Shown piece by piece: positions 19,399 to 29,019 of a DNA stretch of 64,000 nt (positions are counted from its first letter, which is position 1; each line of letters opens with the position of its first letter). The notes under the pieces were generated by a model. The model was not told where the DNA came from. It made no database searches and saw only the letters and a list, made by a program, of their open reading frames with translations. The position numbers and the translations under genes are program-made. The stretch is from NCBI GenBank assembly GCA_030433335.1, contig JAUILL010000020.1:1-64000 (forward strand), written 5' to 3'. This DNA is from Alphaproteobacteria bacterium (lineage in GTDB: Bacteria; Pseudomonadota; Alphaproteobacteria; Rhodobacterales; Rhodobacteraceae).

Positions 19399-21813
19399 AT
19401 GGTTAACATTTACGAACTTTTCAACGAAGGCGGAACGATTCAACCTGCACATGTGCAGCGTGACATGCTCCAAAAAATCTCAGGGGCGTTACATCTGGGC
19501 ATGAAAGAGATGACTGCGACTGCGGAAACGGGCCGCATTCAATCCACCGCGCTAGAACGGCACAGCCAGCGCATGATGGCCGAACACTCCGAGCGCGCGC
19601 GGGGCCAACTGGCAGACCTGTCCAACCTGATCGAGCGTCTCGCTGCCGTCTCTGCACCGGACCATTTAACAGAGGAATGGGCGCAATACCTGCGAGATGC
19701 GACAGAGCGGGCCGTTCTGGCCACTGACATCCTGCGCAAACGTGCGGATATGTTCCTTGCACACGAGGCCGCAGGATGCCCGCCGGTTCTGATCTATGAC
19801 TACGAACTGGTGATGGACGGCGCTGATCAGCCGATGCCCTCGAACTACATCCTGCTCAAGATCATACCGCCAGAGGGACAAGAGACCCACGACTGGAAAC
19901 GTCCCTACATCATTATCGACCCCAGAGCGGGCCACGGCCCCGGCATTGGCGGCTTCAAATCGGACAGCCAAGTGGGCGTCGCTTTGGCAGACGGGCATCC
20001 GGTATATTTCGTCGCCTTTCGCAGAGAACCCGCCGAGGGACAGTACCTGTCTTATGTGACGCGCTCCGAAGCCGCCTTTGTGCGCGAGGTCATGCGCCGC
20101 CATCCTGACGCCGCCAAGCCAATCGTCACCGGCAACTGTCAGGGCGGTTGGGCGACCTTGCTCCTTGCGGCAACGAACCCTGATCTGACGGGTCCAATCG
20201 TGATCAATGGCGCACCGGTGGCCACGTGGTCCGGCACCGTTGGGGACAATCCAATGCGCTACAATGCTGGTGTCCTTGGCGGGACGTGGGTGCCCATGTT
20301 CCTGTCCGACCTCGGAGGCGGGATCTTTGACGGCGCGCATCTTGTGCAGAATTTCGAGATGCTGAACCCCTCGCGCACACTGTTCCGGAAGTACACCGAC
20401 CTCTTTCGCGATGCCGACACCGCAGAGCCCGCCTTTATGGAGTTCGAACGCTGGTGGGGCGGGTTCTTTTTGCTGAACGAACCCGAGATCCGGTGGATCG
20501 TCGAGCAGCTTTTTGTCGGGAACCGTCTGGTGAAAAACGAAGCGCGGATCGAACCGGGGCGGCCCGTCGACCTCAAGGCGATCCGCGCACCCATCATCGT
20601 TTTTGCCAGCCACGGGGACAATATCACGCCACCCCAGCAGGCCTTGAACTGGATCGCGCAAACCTATGCGGACGAACAAGAAATCCGCATTCGCGGCCAA
20701 CGGATCATCTACATGATCCACGAGAAAGTTGGCCATCTGGGCATTTTCGTCTCTTCCAAGATTGCGAAACGTGAACACACCGAAGTTGCCTCGACCCTGA
20801 AGACCATCGAAGCCCTCGCGCCCGGGCTCTACGAGATGACGATCGACGATATCGTCGAGCAAGACGGCAAAACCCATTTCGTCGTCGGGTTCAACGAACG
20901 CCGGGTTGCAGACATTCGTAGCCTTGGCGACACCCTGCAAGACGAGCGCCCCTTTGCCGCTGTCGCCCGCGCCTCCGAGGTTCAAGCGCAACTCTATGAC
21001 GCGATCGTCCGCCCTGTGGTAAAATCGGTTGTCACGCAATCTGCAGCCGAAGCAAGCCGCGCCCTGCATCCCCAGCGCTTGTCCCGCGCGATTATGGCCT
21101 CGCGCAATCCGTGGATGCGCATGTTGCCCGCTGCCGCTGAACACGTGATCGAAAACCGCGCGAAAGCAGATGCGCAGAACCCGTTCCTTGCAGCCGAGGC
21201 GCTCTGGGTTCAGGGCGTAGAGCAGGCCATCGATCTTTGGCGCGACACCCGCGATATGATGACAGAAAACGCCTTTTTCGCCATGTGGGCGACGCCTTGG
21301 GGCCGCAGTTTCGGGGCAACGCACGAAACCCGCCGCACCCTGAAAAACGCTGATGAACTGCGCAGCCTGCCCGAAGTCACTCAGGCTCTCTACAACATCA
21401 GTCGCGGGGGCTTTGCCGAAGCGGTGATCCGGATGCTGATCCTATTGGCCGAGAACCGTAAAGGTGTCCGACGGGATCGGTTGGAGAGGGCCAGCCGCGT
21501 GTTGACCCAAGACGCCCCCTTTGTCGCGCTCGGCGCAGAGCGTCGCGCGATGATCATTCAAGAGCAGACGCTGATTGCCACCTTTGCACCTGAGCAAGCC
21601 ATTGAAACTCTGCCCGACCTTCTGAGCAAAGACGAGGACCGCCAAAAAGCGCTGGAGGTGGTGCGTTACATCCCCGGAGCCATCGAAGAGATGTCTCCGC
21701 AGACCCTTCATTTGCTAGAGCGCTTTCACCAGGTTCTGGGGGAACCCGTGTTCACCTCCGATATCACTGAGGACCCTCTCGCTGAGAAACCTGCAGAGTT
21801 GGCCAATTCCTGA
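19399..21813 (+). CDS. DUF3141 family alpha/beta hydrolase-like protein (PHA synthase-like)
   Basis: VTGNCQGGWATLL (GxCxGG nucleophile elbow), FASHGDNITPP, HEKVGHLGIF; PhaC-like Cys-Asp-His layout. Confidence 0.78.
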   Translation: MVNIYELFNEGGTIQPAHVQRDMLQKISGALHLGMKEMTATAETGRIQSTALERHSQRMMAEHSERARGQLADLSNLIERLAAVSAPDHLTEEWAQYLRDATERAVLATDILRKRADMFLAHEAAGCPPVLIYDYELVMDGADQPMPSNYILLKIIPPEGQETHDWKRPYIIIDPRAGHGPGIGGFKSDSQVGVALADGHPVYFVAFRREPAEGQYLSYVTRSEAAFVREVMRRHPDAAKPIVTGNCQGGWATLLLAATNPDLTGPIVINGAPVATWSGTVGDNPMRYNAGVLGGTWVPMFLSDLGGGIFDGAHLVQNFEMLNPSRTLFRKYTDLFRDADTAEPAFMEFERWWGGFFLLNEPEIRWIVEQLFVGNRLVKNEARIEPGRPVDLKAIRAPIIVFASHGDNITPPQQALNWIAQTYADEQEIRIRGQRIIYMIHEKVGHLGIFVSSKIAKREHTEVASTLKTIEALAPGLYEMTIDDIVEQDGKTHFVVGFNERRVADIRSLGDTLQDERPFAAVARASEVQAQLYDAIVRPVVKSVVTQSAAEASRALHPQRLSRAIMASRNPWMRMLPAAAEHVIENRAKADAQNPFLAAEALWVQGVEQAIDLWRDTRDMMTENAFFAMWATPWGRSFGATHETRRTLKNADELRSLPEVTQALYNISRGGFAEAVIRMLILLAENRKGVRRDRLERASRVLTQDAPFVALGAERRAMIIQEQTLIATFAPEQAIETLPDLLSKDEDRQKALEVVRYIPGAIEEMSPQTLHLLERFHQVLGEPVFTSDITEDPLAEKPAELANS

Positions 21814-21929
21814 GCAGACATGCCGCGCATGCTTCGATCTTTGGGCGCAGCGCGCCTGACAGATTAGTGCGCCAAGTGCCCGCAGCCTATGCTGGGGGCA
21901 CTGGAAACCAAACGGCAATAGGTCTTCCG

Positions 21930-23324
21930 ATGGGCATCGGCATTATTGTTTTCACCTTGTGTCTTCTGATTTTTCTGGCGTTCCGAGGGGTCTCGATCCT
22001 GATCCTTGCCCCCGCGCTTGCGGTCTTTGCCGCGGCGCTGTCCGGTCTGCCTGTTCTGGCCAGCTACACTCAAATTTTCATGCCCAACACAGGTGCCTTT
22101 ATCGTCACCTACTTCCCGCTCTTTCTGCTCGGCGCGGTATTTGGCAAGTTGATGGAGGATAGCGGTGCCGCCAAGAGTATCGGCGATTGGAGCGTGCACC
22201 GTTTGGGCGAACGACGCGCCATGATGGCGATTATTCTCAGCTGCGGGCTCCTGACTTATGGCGGCGTCTCGCTCTTTGTCGTCGCGTTTGCGGTCTATCC
22301 CTTGGCCGCCGCTGTGTTCCGCAAAGCTGATTTGCCTGCAAGATTGATACCCGGCACCATCGCTTTGGGATCATTTACGTTTACCATGACGGCCTTGCCC
22401 GGAACGCCCGCGATCCAGAATGCGATCCCCATGCCCTATTTCGGCACGACTGCCTTTGCTGCACCGGGGCTCGGTCTACTGGCCTCGGCGATCATGCTGG
22501 CGGTGGGGTACGGCTGGCTCCACTGGCGTGCTGACCACGCAGCCCACATCGGCGAAGGATACGCCCGCACTCTAGCAGAGGACCAGAACTGCGAGGGGAA
22601 CGAGGGGCTGGACACACTGCCCAAATGCCCGCTTCCGTCGCTGCCATTCGCGATTGCTCCGATTGTCCTGGTGGTGGTCCTGAACCTGATCCTGTCCCGA
22701 TACGTTTTCCCTCGCATGAACCTGAGCTATCTGGCCTCGGAGCAGTGGGGTGCCATAGCGCCAAGCGACATCATCGGCATTTGGGCGATCACCGTGTCGC
22801 TGAGCGCCGCTTGCCTGAGCATTTTTATTCTGAACCCCAGATGGGCTGCGACCTTGTTCCCGTCCTTGGGTGACGGCGCGGGCGCAGCTGTCATTCCGAT
22901 CTTCAATACGGCATGTCTGGTCGGGTTCGGGGCGGTGATCGCCTCCTTGCCCGCATTCGAAACACTCCGCGAGTCCATCCTATCGATTGCCCCCGGCAAC
23001 CCGCTGGTATCACTCTCGATTGCGGTGAATATCCTTGCGGGCATCACAGGCTCGGCCTCTGGCGGGATGAGCATCGCACTTGATACCCTCGGAGCCCGCT
23101 ATCTGGAGCTTGGGACAGCCGCAGGGTTCGATCCCGCGGTGCTGCACAGAGTGACAGCCGTCGCGACCGGAGGCTTGGACGCCTTGCCGCACAACGGTGC
23201 GGTGGTCACCCTGCTTTCGATCTGTGGGATGAGCCACGCCAAGTCCTATCTCGACATTTTCGTGGTCGCACTGCTTGGCCCCTTGCTGGCATTGGCCGCC
23301 ATTGTCCTTGTGGCGAGCCTTTAG
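21930..23324 (+). CDS. GntP family permease
   Basis: 464 aa multi-TM; GntP-like TALPGTPAIQNAIP and GITGSASGGMSIALD. Confidence 0.85.
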   Translation: MGIGIIVFTLCLLIFLAFRGVSILILAPALAVFAAALSGLPVLASYTQIFMPNTGAFIVTYFPLFLLGAVFGKLMEDSGAAKSIGDWSVHRLGERRAMMAIILSCGLLTYGGVSLFVVAFAVYPLAAAVFRKADLPARLIPGTIALGSFTFTMTALPGTPAIQNAIPMPYFGTTAFAAPGLGLLASAIMLAVGYGWLHWRADHAAHIGEGYARTLAEDQNCEGNEGLDTLPKCPLPSLPFAIAPIVLVVVLNLILSRYVFPRMNLSYLASEQWGAIAPSDIIGIWAITVSLSAACLSIFILNPRWAATLFPSLGDGAGAAVIPIFNTACLVGFGAVIASLPAFETLRESILSIAPGNPLVSLSIAVNILAGITGSASGGMSIALDTLGARYLELGTAAGFDPAVLHRVTAVATGGLDALPHNGAVVTLLSICGMSHAKSYLDIFVVALLGPLLALAAIVLVASL

Positions 23325-23761
23325 TCCGCCGCCTCATTCAGGTTCTGATCGATGATCTTCTGCGCCAATGCCAAGAATTGCGCCTGCTCGCTTTCGCTTA
23401 GCCCCCGCAGGATGTCTGACTGCAAATCAACCACCGTCGGCAGAATCGCGTCGAACGCGGCGAGGCCCGTCGCCGTTGCGCTGACCTCTCTGGCGCGCCG
23501 GTCCTTGCGGCTGACTGTGCGCGACACAAACCCTTTCTGCTCGAGCCGGTCGATCACACCGCCAATGGTGGCTCGATCATAGGCGATGCGCGCCGCAACG
23601 CCCGCCTGATCAATTCCTGGCTCGGCCACAATCGCATCCAGCGCGGCAAATTGGACAGGCGTCAGGTCGTGCCCCGCGGCCTGCATGCGGGCTGCAAAGA
23701 CCTGAGAAGAGATCTGATTCATCCGCCGGATCAAGTGCCCCGGCATTTTCTGCGCCTGCAT
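23321..23761 (-). CDS. MarR family transcriptional regulator
   Basis: 146 aa winged-helix; LTPVQFAALDAI...DRATIGGVIDRLEQKGFVSR. Confidence 0.9.
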   Translation of the reverse strand: MQAQKMPGHLIRRMNQISSQVFAARMQAAGHDLTPVQFAALDAIVAEPGIDQAGVAARIAYDRATIGGVIDRLEQKGFVSRTVSRKDRRAREVSATATGLAAFDAILPTVVDLQSDILRGLSESEQAQFLALAQKIIDQNLNEAAD

Positions 23762-23894
23762 TTCGCCTCTCCAGTCGCCATTAAAAGACTATAAAACAAG
23801 TAGTTCCATTAAGATGCGATGTACACATATTTTCTCTGGACAAACTAATAAGTATACATATCTTTTATGAGGACAGGAGATCGGGGAGGGATCC

Positions 23895-25796
23895 ATGCAA
23901 TTTTATCTGAACGGCTTTCGCGGCGGGAATCCGGACATCCAGAATGCAGCACCCAAGCAGCGGGACCGCAGCGCCTTTGCGCCCTTGCCGGATAAAGTGG
24001 ATGTGCTGATTGCTGGCTGCGGCCCTGCAGGTCTGTGTCTGGCCGCCCAACTTGCTGCATTTCCCGAGATCAACACGATGATCGTCGAGCGCAAACCCGG
24101 CCCGCTGGAAAAAGGGCAGGCGGATGGGGTCAACACCCGCACCATGGAGATGTTTCAGGCCTTTGGCTTTGGCGAGACCGTCAAACGAGAAAGCTATTGG
24201 GTCAATCAGACGACGTTCTGGACACCGGACCCCGAAAACCCTGCCCAAATCCGCCGCGTCGGGCGCGTGCAGGATGTGCCAGATGACTCATCCGAGATGC
24301 CGCACACGCTGATCAACCAAGCGCGCATTCACGAACTTTTCCTCGAAGTGATGCGAAACGCCCCCACGCGGCTTGAGCCGGATTACGGATGGCAAGTGCA
24401 GAATGTGGTCGTGGACGCCGACGCGACAGAGTATCCGGTGACAGTCACGCTAGAAAACACCGGCGTCAACGCAGGAGACACACGCACCGTTCGGGCCAAT
24501 TATGTGGTCGGTTGCGATGGCGCTCGGTCCCGCGTGCGGCAGGCGATCGGCGGCACGCTGCACGGGGATGCGGCACATCAGGCATGGGGCGTGATGGATA
24601 TCCTTGCCAACACCGACTTTCCGGACGTGCGCCAGAAATGCCTGATTGCCTCGGCGACCGAAGGGAACATCCTGATCCTGCCGCGCGAGGGCGGTTACCT
24701 CTTCCGCATGTATGTCGAGTTGGACAAGCTGAACCCCGACGAGCGTGTCAGCAGCCGCAAGTTCACCTCTGCCGACATGATCGCGGCCGCAAACCGGATC
24801 ATGCACCCCTACACAATCGACGTGAAGCAAATTGCGTGGTGGTCGATCTATGAAATCGGGCACCGCCTGACCGACCGCTTTGATGACGTACCCCAAGGAT
24901 CTGACCAGTTGCCTCGCGTCTTTACAGCGGGCGATGCGTGCCACACCCATAGTCCCAAAGCGGGGCAGGGGATGAACGTTTCGATGCAAGACACCTTTAA
25001 CCTTGGGTGGAAGCTGGTTCACGTGCTCCAAGGCCGTGCCGCGCCAGACTTGTTGCGCAGCTATTCTGCCGAACGCTGGGTCGAGGCAAAGCGTCTGATC
25101 GACACGGACCATCAATGGGCCAGAATTATGTCTGCGCCTCCGGGTCAGTCAGAGTTGGATGGCGCTGGGATGCCGCGCTTCCAAAAACAATTCATCGAGA
25201 ACCTCGAATTCACTGGCGGGCTCGCTGTGCAATACGATCAGTCGGCTTTGATCGCTGCGCCTGACTATCAGCATCTTGCCAAGGGTTTGCCTGTCGGCCG
25301 CCGGTTCCATTCCGCGCCAGTGGTGCGCGTGGCTGACGCGATGCAGATGCAACTGGGGCACATCGCACAGGCCGACACGCGCTGGCGGCTCTACGCATTC
25401 GGGGCGAATGATGGGGGACAAACGCTCTTTGATCTGGCCAAATGGCTCGAGACCGACCCAGCGTCGCCGATCCTCCGCCATACCCGCGCAAGCGAGGACG
25501 CAGACTCGATCATCGATTTACGCGCAATCTTGCCTCAAACCTTTGACGCAATTGCAATCGAAGACCTGCCCCCACTCCTGCGCCCGCAAAAAGGGCGGTT
25601 CGGGCTGCAGGACTACGAAAAGGTTTTCTGCTTGGATCACAAAGGGCAGGGAAACATCTACGAGATGCGCGGCATCGACATGGATCAAGGCTGCATGGTC
25701 ATCGTGCGTCCCGATCAATATGTGGCCCATATCCTACCGCTGAGTGCGACCGACGCACTCGCCGCCTTTTTCGAGGGGGTGCTTCTACCCGCCTGA
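23895..25796 (+). CDS. FAD-dependent aromatic-ring monooxygenase (phenol 2-monooxygenase / 3-hydroxybenzoate 4-monooxygenase-like)
   Basis: GCGPAGLCLAAQLA, GCDGARSRVR, FTAGDACHTHSPKAGQGMN; C-terminal thioredoxin-like domain. Confidence 0.88.
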   Translation: MQFYLNGFRGGNPDIQNAAPKQRDRSAFAPLPDKVDVLIAGCGPAGLCLAAQLAAFPEINTMIVERKPGPLEKGQADGVNTRTMEMFQAFGFGETVKRESYWVNQTTFWTPDPENPAQIRRVGRVQDVPDDSSEMPHTLINQARIHELFLEVMRNAPTRLEPDYGWQVQNVVVDADATEYPVTVTLENTGVNAGDTRTVRANYVVGCDGARSRVRQAIGGTLHGDAAHQAWGVMDILANTDFPDVRQKCLIASATEGNILILPREGGYLFRMYVELDKLNPDERVSSRKFTSADMIAAANRIMHPYTIDVKQIAWWSIYEIGHRLTDRFDDVPQGSDQLPRVFTAGDACHTHSPKAGQGMNVSMQDTFNLGWKLVHVLQGRAAPDLLRSYSAERWVEAKRLIDTDHQWARIMSAPPGQSELDGAGMPRFQKQFIENLEFTGGLAVQYDQSALIAAPDYQHLAKGLPVGRRFHSAPVVRVADAMQMQLGHIAQADTRWRLYAFGANDGGQTLFDLAKWLETDPASPILRHTRASEDADSIIDLRAILPQTFDAIAIEDLPPLLRPQKGRFGLQDYEKVFCLDHKGQGNIYEMRGIDMDQGCMVIVRPDQYVAHILPLSATDALAAFFEGVLLPA

Positions 25797-26531
25797 CACC
25801 AGTTCGATGCCTCCGCGGATCAAGAGGATCACCGACAGTGCGAAGAGCATGAGTTGGATCACCTTGAGATAGACGTGCTCGGACAACAGGCCGGTAACCC
25901 ACCGGCCAACAAATGTCCCCAGAATGCCCGTCACCGCGAGCCCCGCGATCAGCATCCAGTTCAACCCGTCGAGCTGCCCGATTGACCAGTAGGCCGGCAG
26001 CTTGACGATGTTGCCGATGGCAAAACTGATCGCAACCGTGCCCGCAAATTGCAACTTGGGCAGGCGTTGAGGCAACAAATAGGCCTGTGACGGCGGCGCC
26101 CCGGAATGGGTGATAAAGCTGGCGATCCCGGTGAGGGTTCCCCAGAAAATACCGGGCAAAATACGCGCTTCCTCGGCTTCGGTCTGAGCGTGACGCAGCC
26201 ATGTGCGCAGGCAATGCCACAACCCGATCGCGCCGGTAAAAATCAACAGAATAGACTCGGGCGTGTAGGGTGTGATCACAGTCGCAATCGCTACCCCCAG
26301 CAAGATCGAGGGTGTCAGGATCAAAAGGTTCCGCAGTGAAAAGCTCTTGCGGTACAACCAAACGCCGACCCAATCGGTGACAATATAGACAGGCAGCAAA
26401 GTCGCCGCGGCCGTCACCGGGTTCATAAACAGCGCCAGCATTGGAACCGCGATGGCGGCTGCAGATGCCAGCCCGCCCTTGGACGCGCCCACGATGAGGG
26501 CCGCAAAAATCAGAAGAAATGTATCAGTCAT
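25785..26531 (-). CDS. TauE/SafE family sulfite exporter-type permease
   Basis: 248 aa, GASKGGLASAAAIAVPMLAL, SFITHSGAPPSQAYLLPQ. Confidence 0.9.
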   Translation of the reverse strand: MTDTFLLIFAALIVGASKGGLASAAAIAVPMLALFMNPVTAAATLLPVYIVTDWVGVWLYRKSFSLRNLLILTPSILLGVAIATVITPYTPESILLIFTGAIGLWHCLRTWLRHAQTEAEEARILPGIFWGTLTGIASFITHSGAPPSQAYLLPQRLPKLQFAGTVAISFAIGNIVKLPAYWSIGQLDGLNWMLIAGLAVTGILGTFVGRWVTGLLSEHVYLKVIQLMLFALSVILLIRGGIELVSGG

Positions 26532-26563
26532 GGGAGTGCACTCGAAGGGGGATAATAGCCCTA

Positions 26564-27124
26564 TCAGACCTCTTCTGCTTTGGGATCAGGCTCGGGCAAC
26601 CAGCGCTTCGCTTCTGGCTGACCGTCATAGTCCATCGGGGCGGGCAATTGTTCGAACTCGATCAAAAGCCCCCATGGCGCCTGCCCGAATTGCCCCTTAT
26701 TTCCCGGCCCTTCTTCTTGATCGCCCAAGTCGTAGGGCCCCTCGAGCAATGTTCCCCCCGCATCGGCAAAGGCTTGCGTTGCGGCTTCGATATCATCGAC
26801 GGTGACGCTGAAATGGCTGATGCCGTAGTCCGAAATCCCTTGGTCGGGACGGCCACCGGGCCGATCAATTTCGAAAACTTCAACATTCGGCCCGTTCTGC
26901 AAACGCAGCATGGACACAGCCACAATCGCTGTCCCTTTCCGTAGCCCGTTTTTCGGACCCAGATCTTCGTGGGTCAGGGGTTCACGGCTCTTATCCGTGA
27001 GCGAGAACAGCACCTCGGCATCGAAGGCCGCCTTGAAAAAAGCGATCGCTTCTTCGTGGTTCGGTACTGTGATCCCGACATGCTCGATCCCGCGAATGGA
27101 GTCACGGGCAGAAGGGCTGGTCAT
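26564..27124 (-). CDS. VOC family (glyoxalase/extradiol-like) protein
   Basis: IEHVGITVPNHEEAIAFFKAAFDAEV and FSVTVDDIEAATQAF. Confidence 0.85.
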   Translation of the reverse strand: MTSPSARDSIRGIEHVGITVPNHEEAIAFFKAAFDAEVLFSLTDKSREPLTHEDLGPKNGLRKGTAIVAVSMLRLQNGPNVEVFEIDRPGGRPDQGISDYGISHFSVTVDDIEAATQAFADAGGTLLEGPYDLGDQEEGPGNKGQFGQAPWGLLIEFEQLPAPMDYDGQPEAKRWLPEPDPKAEEV

Positions 27125-27330
27125 AACAAATTCCTTTTCAAAGACTTATCCGTTCACCTAGCCCTCTTCCGGAGAAAGAAACCCCACGCAAATCCGCTAT
27201 GTCCAATGAGCAGGACTTCGAGAGACCACTTTTTCTGTAGTAAATTTTGTTTCCCCCGAAGAGAATAGGTCGCAAAGCGCAGAGCCCGACCGACGGCTGA
27301 CCCCACAACGACGCACAGAAAGAGCAGACC

Positions 27331-27969
27331 TTGGACAAGAAAACCGCAAGCGGCCCTCTGCGCCAGAACCCCCATGCTGTTCGCGAGCCGCGGGAAAAGA
27401 ACCTCGAAGTTGCGATCGGGCGGCAGGTGCGGGACTTGCGCAAGCGTCAACGTCTGACCGGTGCGGATTTGGCGGGCATGACCGGACTGTCTGTCGGTAT
27501 GCTTTCCAAGATCGAAAATGGCGTGATCTCGCCCTCGCTGAACACAATCTCGGCGCTGGCGCACGCGCTCAAAGTCCCTTTGGTGCAGTTGTTTTCCGGC
27601 TACGAAGAGACCCGCGGCTGCATGCACGTCAAAGCGGGCGAAGGCGCCGAAATCGAGCGTGAAGGCACACGCGCAGGGCACCAGTACAATCTGCTGGGAC
27701 ATATCGGCTCGAACAATTCCGGTGTGGTGGTTGAGCCGTATTTGATCACTTTGGACGAGAACTCCCATTTCCAGACCTTCCAACACGAGGGCATCGAGTT
27801 TCTCTACATTCTTGAGGGCAAGGTGAACTACCGCCACGGGGATCAGACCTACCTGCTGGAAGAGGGCGACTCGCTCTTCTTTGACTCGGATGCCCCCCAT
27901 GGCCCCGAGGAAGTTGTCAGCGTTCCCCTGCGGTATTTGTCGATCATCACCTATCCGCAGACCCGCTGA
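27331..27969 (+). CDS. XRE family transcriptional regulator with C-terminal cupin domain
   Basis: HTH LTGADLAGMTGLSVGMLSKIENG plus cupin HEGIEFLYILEGKVNYRHGDQTYLLEEGDSLFFDSDAPHG. Confidence 0.92.
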   Translation: MDKKTASGPLRQNPHAVREPREKNLEVAIGRQVRDLRKRQRLTGADLAGMTGLSVGMLSKIENGVISPSLNTISALAHALKVPLVQLFSGYEETRGCMHVKAGEGAEIEREGTRAGHQYNLLGHIGSNNSGVVVEPYLITLDENSHFQTFQHEGIEFLYILEGKVNYRHGDQTYLLEEGDSLFFDSDAPHGPEEVVSVPLRYLSIITYPQTR

Positions 27970-28124
27970 GGCGCATAGCCTGCTTAATTTTTGCGCAAGG
28001 CATGTCCGGCACACAGAAATTTCCAGAAAAGCGATAAAGTTTCCTGTTGGGAAATTCCTTTTCCCGATAGTGATAGGGCCAAAGACGCAGGTTCGCGTCT
28101 TCTCTAAGTCACAAGGAGACCCCC

Positions 28125-29015
28125 ATGTGCGGCATTGTTGGCCTATTCCTGAAAAAGGACGACCTGCGCCCCAAGCTGGGTGACATGCTGACCGATATGC
28201 TCATCACCATGACTGATCGTGGCCCAGACAGCGCGGGCATTGCGATCTACGGCGAAGAAGCAGAGGGCAGCACCAAGATCACCGTGCAGTCGGACACCCC
28301 TGAAATTGCATTTGCGGGACTGGAAGCCGCGCTGAACGAGGCGCTGGAGACCACCGCCGCCGTCAAAGCCGTCGACACCCACGCGGTCATCGTTCTGCCG
28401 GTCGAAAAGCAAGACGCGGCGATTTCTTTCCTCGAAGGAAAAGGTCTGCGGATCATGGGCGTCGGCACCTCAATGGAGATCTACAAAGAGGTTGGGTTGC
28501 CGCGCGAGGTCGCTGCCCGCTTTGGTCTGCGCGAGATGGGTGGTAGCCACGGGATCGGCCACACTCGCATGGCGACTGAATCTGCCGTCACCACCATGGG
28601 CGCGCACCCGTTTTCCACAGCCGATGACCAGTGCTTGGTGCATAATGGCTCCCTGTCGAACCATAACCAGATGCGCCGCAAACTGGCGAAAAAGGGCGTG
28701 TTCACCAAGTCAGAGAACGACACCGAAGTGGGCGCTGCCTATATCAGTTCGCGCATCGCGGATGGCGCCTCGCTGGGTCAGGCGCTGGAAGGGACCATCG
28801 ACGATCTGGACGGCTTCTTCACCTTTGTGACCGGCACCAAGAACGGCTTTGGCGTGGTCCGTGACCCCATCGCCTGCAAACCCGCCGTCATGGCCGAAAC
28901 CGAAGACTACGTGGCCTTTGCTAGTGAATACCGCGCCTTTGCGGACCTGCCGGGCATCGAGGCCGCCAAAGTCTGGGAACCCGAACCCGCCACCGTCTAC
29001 TTCTGGGAGCGTTGA
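28125..29015 (+). CDS. mgsA: class II glutamine amidotransferase subunit (GlxB / N-methylglutamate synthase subunit A-like)
   Basis: MCGIVGLF N-terminal nucleophile Cys; followed by GXGXG-type and FMN GltB-domain proteins. Confidence 0.82.
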   Translation: MCGIVGLFLKKDDLRPKLGDMLTDMLITMTDRGPDSAGIAIYGEEAEGSTKITVQSDTPEIAFAGLEAALNEALETTAAVKAVDTHAVIVLPVEKQDAAISFLEGKGLRIMGVGTSMEIYKEVGLPREVAARFGLREMGGSHGIGHTRMATESAVTTMGAHPFSTADDQCLVHNGSLSNHNQMRRKLAKKGVFTKSENDTEVGAAYISSRIADGASLGQALEGTIDDLDGFFTFVTGTKNGFGVVRDPIACKPAVMAETEDYVAFASEYRAFADLPGIEAAKVWEPEPATVYFWER

Positions 29016-29019
29016 TCCG

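Noticed and set aside
19666-21324. 552-aa minus-strand ORF
   Set aside because: Antisense shadow of the DUF3141 gene; no recognisable motifs.
24450-25115. 221-aa minus-strand ORF
   Set aside because: Antisense to the FAD monooxygenase; no independent support.
27128-28062. Shared 12-mer AAATTCCTTTTC (27128-27139 and 28052-28063)
   Set aside because: The first copy is simply the SD region of the VOC gene on the minus strand; likely coincidence.
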